Shown: piece by piece, positions 16,159-23,864 of the stretch
Numbering within the stretch: position 1 is the first letter of the stretch
Layout of the letters: each line of letters starts with the position of its first letter
Virus record (IMG/VR): IMGVR_UViG_3300030385_001778
Location: 1-35,324 of that record
DNA: 35,324 nucleotides
Source: a virus
Reading direction: 5' to 3' (one strand)
The notes under the pieces: generated by a model
The model's input: the letters and a program-made list of their open reading frames with translations, nothing else
Databases searched by the model: none
Told to the model about the DNA's origin: nothing
Made by a program: the position numbers and the translations under genes

Positions 16159-16356
16159 TTATCTCTTTTGCTTTTTTTTCTTACTGTTTTGCCCATTTTT
16201 GTAGTCGGGATGAATCCAGACAATCTCGGTTCCACGGGCATAGGCTATCATTTTACGAGCCTTGTCAATTTCCGGCAACACCCATGCCCACCTGTCGCCA
16301 GAAATTTGTAGTTTTTCAGCCCGATTTTTTCGAGCCAGATCCTCATTGAATGTCAT
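16159..16356 (-). CDS. Small basic protein, 65 aa
   Basis: A 65-residue protein with a mixed N-terminal half (Trp-containing GDRWAWVLPEIDKARKM) and an extremely basic tail (NSKKKKQKR). I do not recognise it. The start ATG overlaps the propeller gene stop (ATGA), supporting real translation. A strong positive tail suggests nucleic acid or membrane-surface binding, which is inference only. A 47-nt gap with a good ribosome site follows before dCMP deaminase. Confidence 0.55.
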   Translation of the reverse strand: MTFNEDLARKNRAEKLQISGDRWAWVLPEIDKARKMIAYARGTEIVWIHPDYKNGQNSKKKKQKR

Positions 16357-17300
16357 TCTAAAATCTCCAATCCATGAATTGCGTGCCTTATATCTTTTTC
16401 CAGTGCAATTTCTTTTTCAAATTTTCGGGTTTTCATATCGTAAACCACTATCCTTGCCGGAGACGACCCAATAACAAGTTTGTCACCCGCTCTAGCAAGA
16501 CCTCTGTTCCAGTTATTTACTGCTACGTCATCTACTTGATATTTGACATCCTTAGACCGTGGTATGCTAACGTTATTGTACCACCCATACCCAACAAAGT
16601 CTTTATAGAAAAATCCAATAGCGCTATAGCTAGTAAGGTTGGCGACAAACACATCTTCATACTCATAAAAATTATGCACAAAACTGTTTTGATTGCCTCC
16701 CGGCTTATCATCAATCATAGAAATTGTTGGCACTGAACACACCTGCGCCATGTCGTCAAAATTATATAACGGTGTTAATAGTCCAGAAATTCTTAAATTT
16801 CCATCGCTAACAAAAAGAGAGTTTATGTGATAGTTATCATTTTCGGTTTTAGTCTCTGGGGTAATCTCTTTTTTCCCAGTCAGAGCCTTGTGATTCTCTA
16901 TATTTTCACCTAATATTTCCCAGAAGCCTTTTATATTAAAGTCAAGATCTAGCTTTACAACTGCGTCATGCGCTGTTGAAGTAGCCCACAGATGATCTTC
17001 ATGGAAAGCTATTTCGTGTATGCTTTTAAAGTAGTCGGGATTCTGAAAAGTTCTTTTAATCTCGTAGCTGCTCTTATCTAGTTCTATAAAACCAGCAGAA
17101 TCCGAAACAATAATTCTATCATCAAGAACAACTATACCCCTTAGCCCTCTTTCTCCACCCCTCTCGTTATCATTAACGAACTCTTTTTCATACGGCGCAT
17201 AATGCAATATTTCTTCAGAGTCTATATCTATAACATATAGACCTCCGTGTATATCGCCTTGTTTAGCCGCCCGCACGACTGTACTGCAAATAATCTTCAC
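16353..17300 (-). CDS. Beta-propeller protein, DUF4915-like
   Basis: A 315-residue protein with repeated strand patterns of a propeller: GGLYVIDIDSEEIL, then GLRGIVVLDDRIIVSDSAGF, IHEIAFHEDHLWATSTAHD, INSLFVSDGNLRISG, and finally NRGLARAGDKLVIGSSPAR and RIVVYDMKT. The NRGLA...GSSPAR segment resembles the DUF4915 family, often found beside glycan genes. There is no signal peptide. The start is uncertain: the GTG at 17300 begins the first predicted strand and a TTG lies at 17306. There is no ATG before the domain. It overlaps the transferase gene upstream by about 38 nt. A sugar-binding or modification role within the cassette is an inference. Confidence 0.65.
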   Translation of the reverse strand: MKIICSTVVRAAKQGDIHGGLYVIDIDSEEILHYAPYEKEFVNDNERGGERGLRGIVVLDDRIIVSDSAGFIELDKSSYEIKRTFQNPDYFKSIHEIAFHEDHLWATSTAHDAVVKLDLDFNIKGFWEILGENIENHKALTGKKEITPETKTENDNYHINSLFVSDGNLRISGLLTPLYNFDDMAQVCSVPTISMIDDKPGGNQNSFVHNFYEYEDVFVANLTSYSAIGFFYKDFVGYGWYNNVSIPRSKDVKYQVDDVAVNNWNRGLARAGDKLVIGSSPARIVVYDMKTRKFEKEIALEKDIRHAIHGLEILE

Positions 17301-18150
17301 GTTCAAATCTCGTTATAAATTCTTGATATGGTTTTGATATGTGTGTAAAGTCAAAAAAATCATAGCTGATGGTGCTTCCAGAAAGATACCTGTCGTTTAG
17401 TCCAAAATCAGAAACCCCAAAGTCAGACTCACCAGAAACTCGTTTTGCAGAATTGGTTATCGCAACACTATATTCTGGACACGCCATGTTCGGTGGTATG
17501 AACCCCGTAAAAGCGCCCATGTATAAATTATCCTGAAGGTTTTTTTCAAAATTTTCAATTGCGTCTATGGGAGTTTTTTCTAGTATAAAATTTATCAGCT
17601 TTGTTGTATAGACATGGCCATTGTGGGAAAATGGCATACTAAAATTGGTAAAAGGCTTTACTAAGGATGCGTCCCATAACATAAAATGATCCAATATAAA
17701 CTCCCCAGTCTCTGGTTTGTTAATAAAGTAGTCATTTACGCTGTATGCATTTTGTATTATGGTATTGTTGCCAAGCCTAAGAGATAGGGCGGATATATCA
17801 TTTGTTCTGAATAACTTCATTATCTTTTTATATGAAGCGGGCCTGCCGAACATGATATTTTCATCGTTAAAAACACATGTCAAGTCTCTGTATGGGAGCA
17901 GATGCTCCATGATGTCGAGGCTTATGTTTTCGTGTTGTCTCGGAAACCATTTTATTGGAAAGCCGAGGCCGTATCTGTCTTTATAGAAAAAGAACTCTCT
18001 TGTTTTTTCGTAACCCTCTTCAAAAACGGCGTTACTAAATTCGTATATAACTCTTATATCGAATAGGTTTCCACTATTTCTTTGGAGGCTTTCTAAAAGC
18101 AAGTGAAGCTGGGGAGCTTTGTCTTTTGATAGAATTATTGCTGTTATCAT
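17263..18150 (-). CDS. GT-A-like glycosyltransferase, paralogue of 27384-28220
   Basis: A 295-residue protein with a GT-A-type beginning (AIILSKDKAPQLHLLLESL) followed by a nucleotide-binding-like strand and VFNDENIMF, in the place of a DxD metal site. It is clearly homologous to the protein at 27384-28220: both share LSK, QL-LLLESL, a GYEK helix, the FR-LG-NT motif and a GHV/GHI-T/RTK segment. I do not know the sugar or acceptor. It lies between the epimerase-like gene and the propeller gene, suggesting a sugar-building and attachment cassette. The start ATG overlaps the upstream stop (ATGA). The DxD replacement (NDE) leaves open a changed metal use. Confidence 0.7.
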   Translation of the reverse strand: MITAIILSKDKAPQLHLLLESLQRNSGNLFDIRVIYEFSNAVFEEGYEKTREFFFYKDRYGLGFPIKWFPRQHENISLDIMEHLLPYRDLTCVFNDENIMFGRPASYKKIMKLFRTNDISALSLRLGNNTIIQNAYSVNDYFINKPETGEFILDHFMLWDASLVKPFTNFSMPFSHNGHVYTTKLINFILEKTPIDAIENFEKNLQDNLYMGAFTGFIPPNMACPEYSVAITNSAKRVSGESDFGVSDFGLNDRYLSGSTISYDFFDFTHISKPYQEFITRFEREDYLQYSRAGG

Positions 18151-19127
18151 CTGACTAAAATAGAATCTTGACTTACATAACTAGGCACTAAGTTTTCGTT
18201 GTGCCATTTTATAGTTTTCTCAAGACCTTCGTTCATGTCTACTCTTGGAATCCAACCAAGTTCTTTTTTAATTAGGGAAATATCTAGAAATGTTCTTTCT
18301 TTTACGTCTAGATCTAATTCCTTCCAAGTCGTCTTTCCTTGGTATCCCATGATGTCAGCAACCTTTTCGTGTAGTTTGCGAATAGATATGTCATCGCCTT
18401 GGGATGCGTTATAGGTATTCGGAGTTTCCGCGTATTCAATGGCGTAATATATGGCCTTTACCGCGTCGTCAATATAAATAAAATCTCTGGAAGACTTTTT
18501 GGTAACTTCCATTTCTATATCAATTTCGCTCTTTTGTGCGGCTGCTATGTTTGTTATTACATTTTCAATGATGAAGTTTCTTCTTGGGTTGAACCTACTT
18601 CTCGGCCCGTAGACCTCTGGGAAAATCAGATTAACCCCAACGAAGTCTTCAAATTGTGTACCGAAAGCCATGTTTAATTCCATCATGACTTTTGCGGAGT
18701 TTCCATAATACCTTTTATTCCAGTAAGGTGCGCCTTCCCACAGGTCGCTTTCTTTATGTGGAAGTATTTGGTGTTCTGGATAACAAGAAGAGTCCCAGAC
18801 CATTATGAATTTTTTGCAACCGCCCATTCTTGCTTCTTCAAGAATTTTTGTAGTCACAAAAATATTTTCGTACATCATGCCTGCTGGATGTTCTAAGCAA
18901 TTTTCTTTACTGGGTAGCCTAGTCGCTAAGTGTACGACAACCTCTGGGTTAATGTCAAAAGCCCACCCGACTGTTGCGTCGTCGCCCAAGTCAACGCCAT
19001 TTCTAGTGCCAGCTAGCGCATGGACTTCGCTAAACCCTTGTTCGGCTAGATATGAACCCAGTTCTTTTCCGATTCTACCCTGACCGCCAGTTATGAGTAT
19101 GTTGGTTTTCTTATCCATTAAACTCAT
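18147..19127 (-). CDS. NAD(P)-dependent sugar epimerase/reductase (GDP-fucose synthase-like)
   Basis: An extended SDR enzyme of 326 residues that should modify a nucleotide sugar, nearest in pattern to GDP-L-fucose synthase or related epimerases. The dinucleotide loop GGQGRIG is near residue 14, NPEVVVHLAT follows, then SSCYPE (catalytic Ser region), GVNLIFPEVYGPRSRF, and RDFIYIDDAVKAI. The catalytic YxxxK is irregular: the sequence reads YYGNSAK, so no Tyr lies four residues before the Lys. That suggests a shifted or lost active-site Tyr. The ATG at 19127 is assumed. One at 19118 would give the common 8-nt overlap. It feeds the neighbouring transferase. Confidence 0.8.
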   Translation of the reverse strand: MSLMDKKTNILITGGQGRIGKELGSYLAEQGFSEVHALAGTRNGVDLGDDATVGWAFDINPEVVVHLATRLPSKENCLEHPAGMMYENIFVTTKILEEARMGGCKKFIMVWDSSCYPEHQILPHKESDLWEGAPYWNKRYYGNSAKVMMELNMAFGTQFEDFVGVNLIFPEVYGPRSRFNPRRNFIIENVITNIAAAQKSEIDIEMEVTKKSSRDFIYIDDAVKAIYYAIEYAETPNTYNASQGDDISIRKLHEKVADIMGYQGKTTWKELDLDVKERTFLDISLIKKELGWIPRVDMNEGLEKTIKWHNENLVPSYVSQDSILVR

Positions 19128-19410
19128 CTAAAAATTGAACCAAGTCTTCCGGGGACATATTGTGTGCGCGCTTTTTGATATTGTGATCTTCGTCCATAAT
19201 TACCACTGTTGGATATCTTTCGATGTCAAATTCATCTACCAGATACCTATTCTGAGGTTTGTTGCAGGATATATAGGCTGGCTTGCCACCGTGGTATTTC
19301 TTCATGGAGTTTAGAACATTTTGATCTACCCAAGAGGTTTGCCTCATGGTTCGGCAGTGGGGACACCATTCAGTAATAAAAACCACAACTTGATGCTTTT
19401 GCTTGTTCAT
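19111..19410 (-). CDS. Thioredoxin-like protein with CPHC active site
   Basis: A 99-residue single-domain thioredoxin fold. The active site is EWCPHC near residue 15, and the cis-proline loop is ERYPTVVIMD. CPHC is the dipeptide of DsbA-type and some glutaredoxin-like proteins, making it more oxidising than CGPC, but there is no signal peptide, so it should act in the cytoplasm. It starts 1 nt after the stop of the second thioredoxin and overlaps the epimerase gene. Plausible roles are reducing the class II ribonucleotide reductase or adjusting the redox state of host proteins. Confidence 0.85.
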   Translation of the reverse strand: MNKQKHQVVVFITEWCPHCRTMRQTSWVDQNVLNSMKKYHGGKPAYISCNKPQNRYLVDEFDIERYPTVVIMDEDHNIKKRAHNMSPEDLVQFLDEFNG

Positions 19411-19411
19411 T

Positions 19412-19690
19412 TTAGCTTAAAAATTGAAGTGTTTGGTTAACGTCCATAGTGCTACCAGCTTTTACCGGAGCGCCCTCTTGGTCAACAATATAGATCATTG
19501 GAACGGCGCTAACTCTATAAGTAATGGCCATCTGAAAGTTTTTGGGGTCGTCTATGTCTATAAAGCTTACAGAATTAAAATCGTATAGCTTTTCTTTGAT
19601 GGTTGGGTCTTGCCAGACTTGAGCTTTCATCATCCTGCAAGGGCCACACCACTTAGCTGAAAAAACTAGAAGATGTTTTTCTTTGTCCAT
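19412..19690 (-). CDS. trxA: Thioredoxin with CGPC active site
   Basis: A compact thioredoxin of 92 residues (usual about 105). AKWCGPCRMM is near the N-terminus, a FIDIDDP strand follows, and the cis-Pro loop is SAVPMIYIVD. It is a probable electron donor to the B12-dependent reductase. It is the first of a tandem pair with the CPHC protein. The start ATG at 19690 follows TATAATTA directly, and a possible GGATGG ribosome site lies farther upstream. If TATAAT were a promoter the transcript would begin inside the gene, so I treat it as coincidental. A long hairpin precedes it at 19710-19765. Confidence 0.88.
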   Translation of the reverse strand: MDKEKHLLVFSAKWCGPCRMMKAQVWQDPTIKEKLYDFNSVSFIDIDDPKNFQMAITYRVSAVPMIYIVDQEGAPVKAGSTMDVNQTLQFLS

Positions 19691-19709
19691 TAATTATACC
19701 ATCCAAAAG

Positions 19710-19765
19710 GACAGCAGCCCACCTGCGGGTACTAAGATGGGTTAGATAAAAGGTGGACTGCTGTC
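19710..19765 (-). ncRNA. Long stem-loop RNA element before the thioredoxin genes
   Basis: Arms 19710-19724 and 19751-19765 pair over 15 bp with a 26-nt loop that can form a small inner CTAA/TTAG stem. The one irregular position is a G-U wobble in minus-strand RNA but a C-A mismatch in plus-strand RNA, so the structure belongs to the minus-strand transcript. Only CCTTTT follows, a weak T-tract. It could be a terminator, an mRNA processing or stability element, or a structured leader for the thioredoxins. Confidence 0.6.
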
Positions 19766-19784
19766 AATTGGATCATTAAAACTT

Positions 19785-19967
19785 CTATTCCGTAACTCGA
19801 AGGCTATCGCCAACGATCCATGCTCCAGCAAGCAAAGTAACCATTTGAACTGTTTCTGGATTCACTGTACCTTCGCCAAAAAAACTATCGGCACAAATAA
19901 CAACAACTCCAGCTATACCAACCCAAAATCGACGACTACCTATCATAGCCTTAAGCTTCGCTACCAT
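19785..19967 (-). CDS. Holin-like small membrane protein
   Basis: A 60-residue protein: basic start (MVAKLKAMIGSRRFW), a hydrophobic segment (WVGIAGVVVICADSFFG), a short polar linker (EGTVNPETVQ) and a second hydrophobic segment (MVTLLAGAWIVGDSL). Small phage membrane proteins with this RRFWVGIAGVVV/NPETV/AWIVGDS pattern are often annotated as holin-like. AAGGAGTT precedes the start. It is close to another membrane protein and an M19 peptidase, so a lysis role is plausible. Two-helix topology is predicted by eye only. Confidence 0.6.
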   Translation of the reverse strand: MVAKLKAMIGSRRFWVGIAGVVVICADSFFGEGTVNPETVQMVTLLAGAWIVGDSLRVTE

Positions 19968-19987
19968 AACATAACTCCTTTAAAAAA

Positions 19988-20305
19988 TTAAAAGAAACTC
20001 TTTACCTTATCTACTATCCCACCAAGACCACCAAAGCCACCGCTTGATATCACAAAGTAAGCTACTAGTGCAATACCTATTAAGAATACCAACCACTTAC
20101 GCTTGGTTGCTACTGCATAAGCTTTAGCTGTAAGCTCTTTGATCTTTTCTATCTTATAACTTCTTTTGTTTGCTTTTTTGTCTTCCGTTTTTTCTTTTCT
20201 GTACTCTTTCTCAGCCAGTCGTTCCTGCGCTTGTTGTTCGCGGGACTTCTTTTCTTTTTCTATGTTTCTTTCTTCTAGCGTGTCTTGTAATCTATTTTTA
20301 GCCAT
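19988..20305 (-). CDS. Coiled-coil protein with C-terminal membrane segment
   Basis: A 105-residue protein. Residues 1-65 are extremely charged (Glu/Lys/Arg/Gln) and should form a long coiled coil. A single hydrophobic segment follows (WLVFLIGIALVAYFVIS), then a glycine-rich GGFGGLGG and a basic KVKSFF tail. It resembles the layout of phage lysis accessory or spanin-like proteins, but it lacks a signal peptide or lipobox, so membrane insertion would be C-terminal. It overlaps the M19 peptidase gene by 8 nt. Unassigned; could be a holin regulator or a virion injection protein. Confidence 0.6.
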   Translation of the reverse strand: MAKNRLQDTLEERNIEKEKKSREQQAQERLAEKEYRKEKTEDKKANKRSYKIEKIKELTAKAYAVATKRKWLVFLIGIALVAYFVISSGGFGGLGGIVDKVKSFF

Positions 20306-21551
20306 TTTTCTTCCATCCCTCCGTTAAGAAACGCATAGCGTTTCCTCCTAGTATACCTTTAAGAACATCTTCTGGATATTTGTCTGTATCTATCCCTGAT
20401 TTTAAGCAAGATAAGTATTTAGTCAATCTAGGTAATTCTGAAATATCTGTCATCTCATCTGGTGGATCAGTAAATCCGTCATAATCTGTTCCGATTCCTA
20501 TTATTTCATGACCACCTATATTTCTTATATGATCTATAGTTTGTTCAATATATTTCAAACCAAGGCCAGTATCAATAGGACTAATCCAATAATTCATAAA
20601 GATTATGCCAATCAAACCATTATGATCTGACAGCCACTTTATTTCCCAGTCTTCCAAATTGTAAGGATCTGGATTAACTCCAAAGGCACCAACATGGCTA
20701 GCGAAAACCCTAGATAAATCATTGCCTACAATGTCATAAACTTCCTGCCTTGCCTTTGGTGTGCAGTGACTTATATCTATAAGCATACCCATATCTTTCA
20801 TGGTTTGCACAACCTTTTTTCCAATGGACGTAAGACCCTTGTTCATGTCCCACTTTCCCAATGTCTTTTTCCACTTTAAATGCTTGCTTCCATATTCTGG
20901 ATAGGGAAATACTGGATGAACAACATGGTTTTCATAGAAGTGGGCCAAGGTTATATAGGCTACGCCCCTGTTGTAGAAATGCTCAAGGTTGATAAGAACT
21001 TCGTTTTCTAGCAGGGGAGCGAGGGCGGTGGCTTCCTCCACTTTTCTTTTACAAAGCTCCCCATGCAGGCTGTGTGCGCCTTCTATTGAATGAACGATAG
21101 AGATGTCTCCCCTTTCTATATTTGCTAACAATTCATTAACAGAAAGGGCCATTGATACAGGACGAGAGCCTTCGGAGAGGTCTTCGTTATAGGTTTTAAC
21201 TTGGTTTTCCATTTCATCAAGCATGGCGTTGGTGGCATCAAAATAGGTAGGATCAACTATTTTTTTACGAACACTAGAGAACCACCATAGGAGAAACTTT
21301 ATCAGCCTTATGTCGTCTATCCACCCTTGCTCAAGTATGTACGCCGTGGAAAACATTACATCTACACCACCCTCTTCTAGCTTGGGAAAGGTGATTCTTT
21401 CACTGAACGGCCAGAACCCATATTTAGCGAGGGTTGACAAGAACCTTGTCTTTTTCCCGCCTAAGTTTCTATGAAACATCATACTCTTCAAAGATGGATG
21501 AGTATGTAAATCGACTATAGTCGCGTCTTTGTGTGTTTCTTCCCAATTCAT
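20298..21551 (-). CDS. M19 (renal dipeptidase-like) peptidase
   Basis: A metal-dependent dipeptidase of the amidohydrolase fold. Bacterial M19 enzymes cleave dipeptides, often L-Xaa-D-Xaa, which can come from cell wall turnover. The 417 residues show the metal ligands: DLHTH at 14-18 (an HxH variant of the family HxD), Glu157 in SIEGAH, His262 in DISHCT, His286 in ASHVG and Asp356 in GTDYDG. There is no signal peptide or membrane segment, so it is cytoplasmic unless released by a holin. It is unusual in phage. It lies directly upstream of two small membrane proteins. Peptidoglycan-peptide digestion at lysis or nutrient salvage are the two main ideas. Confidence 0.85.
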   Translation of the reverse strand: MNWEETHKDATIVDLHTHPSLKSMMFHRNLGGKKTRFLSTLAKYGFWPFSERITFPKLEEGGVDVMFSTAYILEQGWIDDIRLIKFLLWWFSSVRKKIVDPTYFDATNAMLDEMENQVKTYNEDLSEGSRPVSMALSVNELLANIERGDISIVHSIEGAHSLHGELCKRKVEEATALAPLLENEVLINLEHFYNRGVAYITLAHFYENHVVHPVFPYPEYGSKHLKWKKTLGKWDMNKGLTSIGKKVVQTMKDMGMLIDISHCTPKARQEVYDIVGNDLSRVFASHVGAFGVNPDPYNLEDWEIKWLSDHNGLIGIIFMNYWISPIDTGLGLKYIEQTIDHIRNIGGHEIIGIGTDYDGFTDPPDEMTDISELPRLTKYLSCLKSGIDTDKYPEDVLKGILGGNAMRFLTEGWKKNG

Positions 21552-21977
21552 TTAAATAACTCCAGAAACCGGAACCACAGGAACTTCATAGTCTTGATAA
21601 TTTTCAGGAAAGGGCATGACGAACACCTCTAGGTTCGATGGGTTGTCGGTGCTTAGGCTAGAAAGCTGTATGACTTCAGACGAGATGATTTCAGACGAAA
21701 AACTGTCTACATCACCTTCCAGTATCGCTTGGTCGCGTTCTAGCGGAGAAAAGGTTTGTATGGTAAACATTATTTCGGTTGGCTCTACCAGCAGTTTGCC
21801 CCCTTTGTCCCAAGCTGGAACAAAGAACTCTGCCGATGCTACCCATTCAGGATGTTCCTCTTGAAGAATTAGCTCTCCATTTTTGTAAACGTTCATGACT
21901 TGCAGGTTTCGGACACCAGCAAAATCGTAAGGGTTTTCTACAGGAGTCCATTCGGATTTTAGTTTTGGATATTTCAT
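21552..21977 (-). CDS. Unknown acidic protein, 141 aa
   Basis: A 141-residue acidic protein without signal peptide. It is strand-rich, with EWTPVENPYDFAGVRN at the start and EVFVMPFPENYQDYEVPVVP near the end, and a Ser/Glu-rich middle (DSFSSEIISSEVIQLSS). I do not recognise it. Composition resembles small virion or decoration proteins, but that is weak. It abuts the M19 gene, the stop at 21552 being next to the ATG at 21551, so the two are probably translated from one message. Confidence 0.5.
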   Translation of the reverse strand: MKYPKLKSEWTPVENPYDFAGVRNLQVMNVYKNGELILQEEHPEWVASAEFFVPAWDKGGKLLVEPTEIMFTIQTFSPLERDQAILEGDVDSFSSEIISSEVIQLSSLSTDNPSNLEVFVMPFPENYQDYEVPVVPVSGVI

Positions 21978-21981
21978 TGCT

Positions 21982-22467
21982 TTACCTCTTGTGAAAATGA
22001 TTTCTATCTTCTGTGCGAATTATGTCCCTATTTTCTATTTCTACATCATATGTAGTATGGGTTTCAGTTACCCAGCCGCACGTTACTTCTCTTAAAATTT
22101 TGTCTTGTCTGTCCCAAAAAATGCAGATATACTTTCCATTTCTTTTTATCAGCGATACCACTGAAACATTTTCTGGTCGAGAACTTCCGCTATAAGTTAC
22201 AAGATATTCCCTAACAACAAATCCAGAGCTTGAAACCCAATCTCCAGTATTTTTTCCATCTGTACCCTTTTCTGGTAGAAGCAGGTGGTTGTTCCATTTC
22301 CACCATATATATTGTACCATTCTTAGGTTTGCTTTGCCAGTTTCATCATCAATGTTATAAACATGATTTATTTCAACATAAGCACAAGAATCTTTGATTG
22401 TAACTTCGCTGGGGATAGAAGATGCGGTTAAAACAACCGCAGCTATTGCTACGATTATATGCTTCAT
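21982..22467 (-). CDS. Small secreted protein (planctomycete-like)
   Basis: A 161-residue protein with a Sec-type signal peptide: MKH, the hydrophobic IIVAIAAVVLTA, then SSIPSE. The mature part contains two cysteines (SCAYVEINH and VTCGWVTE) plus WWKWNN and REYLVTY. The pattern VEINHxYN near the start and a late LREVxxxxxxETxTTYD resembles small hypothetical proteins I associate with Planctomycetota genomes; that link is from memory and should be searched. It follows a strong terminator, so it may begin a transcription unit or be reached only by read-through. It may act in the periplasm during infection. Confidence 0.6.
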   Translation of the reverse strand: MKHIIVAIAAVVLTASSIPSEVTIKDSCAYVEINHVYNIDDETGKANLRMVQYIWWKWNNHLLLPEKGTDGKNTGDWVSSSGFVVREYLVTYSGSSRPENVSVVSLIKRNGKYICIFWDRQDKILREVTCGWVTETHTTYDVEIENRDIIRTEDRNHFHKR

Positions 22468-22478
22468 GATAACCTCAT

Positions 22479-22512
22479 AAAAAAAGGGGGGCGAGGATAA
22501 ACCTCACCCCCC
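22479..22512 (-). terminator. Rho-independent terminator
   Basis: In minus-strand RNA an 11-bp stem (22486-22496 with 22502-22512, GGGGGG-type GC base) closes a 5-nt loop and is followed by seven U (22479-22485). One pair is G-U on this strand and a mismatch on the other, confirming direction. It ends the transcript of the structural genes just after the gene at 22525-22833. Confidence 0.9.
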
Positions 22513-22524
22513 GTAAATTAGCTG

Positions 22525-22833
22525 TTACTTGTCCAGCTTTTGGTCTATCCTTTCAAGGATGTCTGCGATTCTCCTTTGGTCGTTAACAATCTTTGTCATT
22601 ACATGCTGCATATTGCGCTGAATTTCAGCCCAACTACGAGGCACATAAACCAAAGGTGTTCCATCGCTGTCACACTTTTCGTGTACTTCATGAAGTCCTT
22701 GCAACCAACCTCTTTCTTCGCTTGTCAAAACCGAGTTTCTACTCGATGTTTTAGAAATTAGCATTTCAATTACCTTTATCAATCCCATAGTAATGGCGAT
22801 TATAGCAACAAGTGCTGGCATTTCAGTATTCAT
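22525..22833 (-). CDS. Membrane-anchored coiled-coil protein, 102 aa
   Basis: A 102-residue protein. The N-terminal hydrophobic segment (ALVAIIAITMGLIKVIEML) follows a short polar start. A polar mid-region contains a Trp, and a C-terminal amphipathic helix (IVNDQRRIADILERIDQKLDK) is likely to form a coiled coil. This layout occurs in hemolysin XhlA-like phage proteins that assist holins, and in virion tail membrane proteins. It is the last gene before the strong terminator and follows the two structural paralogues. I would call it a candidate lysis protein, not a certain one. Confidence 0.6.
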   Translation of the reverse strand: MNTEMPALVAIIAITMGLIKVIEMLISKTSSRNSVLTSEERGWLQGLHEVHEKCDSDGTPLVYVPRSWAEIQRNMQHVMTKIVNDQRRIADILERIDQKLDK

Positions 22834-22861
22834 GATATACCTCTAATAAAACTAGACTGGA

Positions 22862-23839
22862 TTAACCGAGGAGTTCGCTGTAATCAACGTAGTTAGTCGT
22901 GAAACTAGCAAAGTTGAACAGGATCACCAGTTCGCCCGGAATAGCCCTAGTAGGATTGCCTTGATCAGCCGCAAACACAACTGTCGTACCACGACCAGTG
23001 ATACCAGCCTTGTCTGTACCATCACTCTGCTTCAGCAAGCCACTATAGAGATCGAAGACCTGAGTGGCCCACGTACCCTTACGGTGATACACAGTTGCAT
23101 GATGGAGATTACCAGAAGATCGACTAGTGTTATCTGAACCCGGCATTGCAAGAACGTTGTCAGTAGAAGCAATTCCACTAAGCAGCGTTGAAGTACCGCC
23201 TCTCATCAACCAACCGATGTTGGAAGTAGAGAGGGAGACGCTTCTGCCTTGAGGGTTATAAGCCAGAGTACCACCAGATCGTGCTAATTCAACACCTGCT
23301 TTACCAATACTTCCAGTCTTGAGAACAACCTTTGAGCCATATACTTCTCGACCTTTAGCCAAATCAAGATTACTCTTGATATTAGACTTGACATTGTATC
23401 CACCAGTAGTACCACCAGCGGCAACCGTGTGTCCATCAATGTCTTCTGCTCCACCACCGGCACCAAAATCCGTACTGGTGACATTAGTAATGTCTGAAGC
23501 AGGTGCAATAGAAGCCTTGTCCTTAAACCTATACGTCGCGTTCGCAATCAGAGTAAGGGTTAAGGTGCCAGAGCTATCAGCTACGGTAATGGAATTCGTA
23601 CCAAAACCAGCAGCATTGTCAATACAAAGCTTCAGGGCTGTTGCGGCAGCAGCAGCATCAGTGTTAATAAACTGAAGACTTCCTGCTGTCGTTGACCCCT
23701 TTGCTGTAAACGTTTTAGAAGTACCAGCAGCGTCGATGATTACAATAGTATCGTCAACAGCGCAGGCGCCTCCAAAAACAATAGTACCTGTGACGGTAGC
23801 ACCATCGTCGAGTGGCTGTGAATGTGAACTTAAAGTCAT
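22862..23839 (-). CDS. Putative virion structural protein, paralogue 2
   Basis: A 325-residue protein homologous to its neighbour at 23865-24848. The N-terminal third carries a domain familiar from phage structural proteins: VTGTIVFGG, DDTIVIIDAAG, SKTFTAKGS, then an Ala-rich helix (TDAAAAATALKLCIDNAAG) and a strand run. The rest is Gly/Ser/Thr-rich and ends with RAIPGELVILFNFASFT. There are no enzyme motifs and few charged clusters, consistent with a capsid-surface or tail protein present in many copies. AAAGG precedes the start. The late position before a strong terminator supports high expression. Exact virion role is unknown. Confidence 0.7.
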   Translation of the reverse strand: MTLSSHSQPLDDGATVTGTIVFGGACAVDDTIVIIDAAGTSKTFTAKGSTTAGSLQFINTDAAAAATALKLCIDNAAGFGTNSITVADSSGTLTLTLIANATYRFKDKASIAPASDITNVTSTDFGAGGGAEDIDGHTVAAGGTTGGYNVKSNIKSNLDLAKGREVYGSKVVLKTGSIGKAGVELARSGGTLAYNPQGRSVSLSTSNIGWLMRGGTSTLLSGIASTDNVLAMPGSDNTSRSSGNLHHATVYHRKGTWATQVFDLYSGLLKQSDGTDKAGITGRGTTVVFAADQGNPTRAIPGELVILFNFASFTTNYVDYSELLG

Positions 23840-23864
23840 AATTATTTACCTTTCATAAATAAGC

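Noticed and set aside
19693-19698. TATAAT directly before the thioredoxin ATG
   Set aside because: A start 6-7 nt downstream would fall inside the coding sequence, and it lacks the GTG extension; no leaderless evidence exists.
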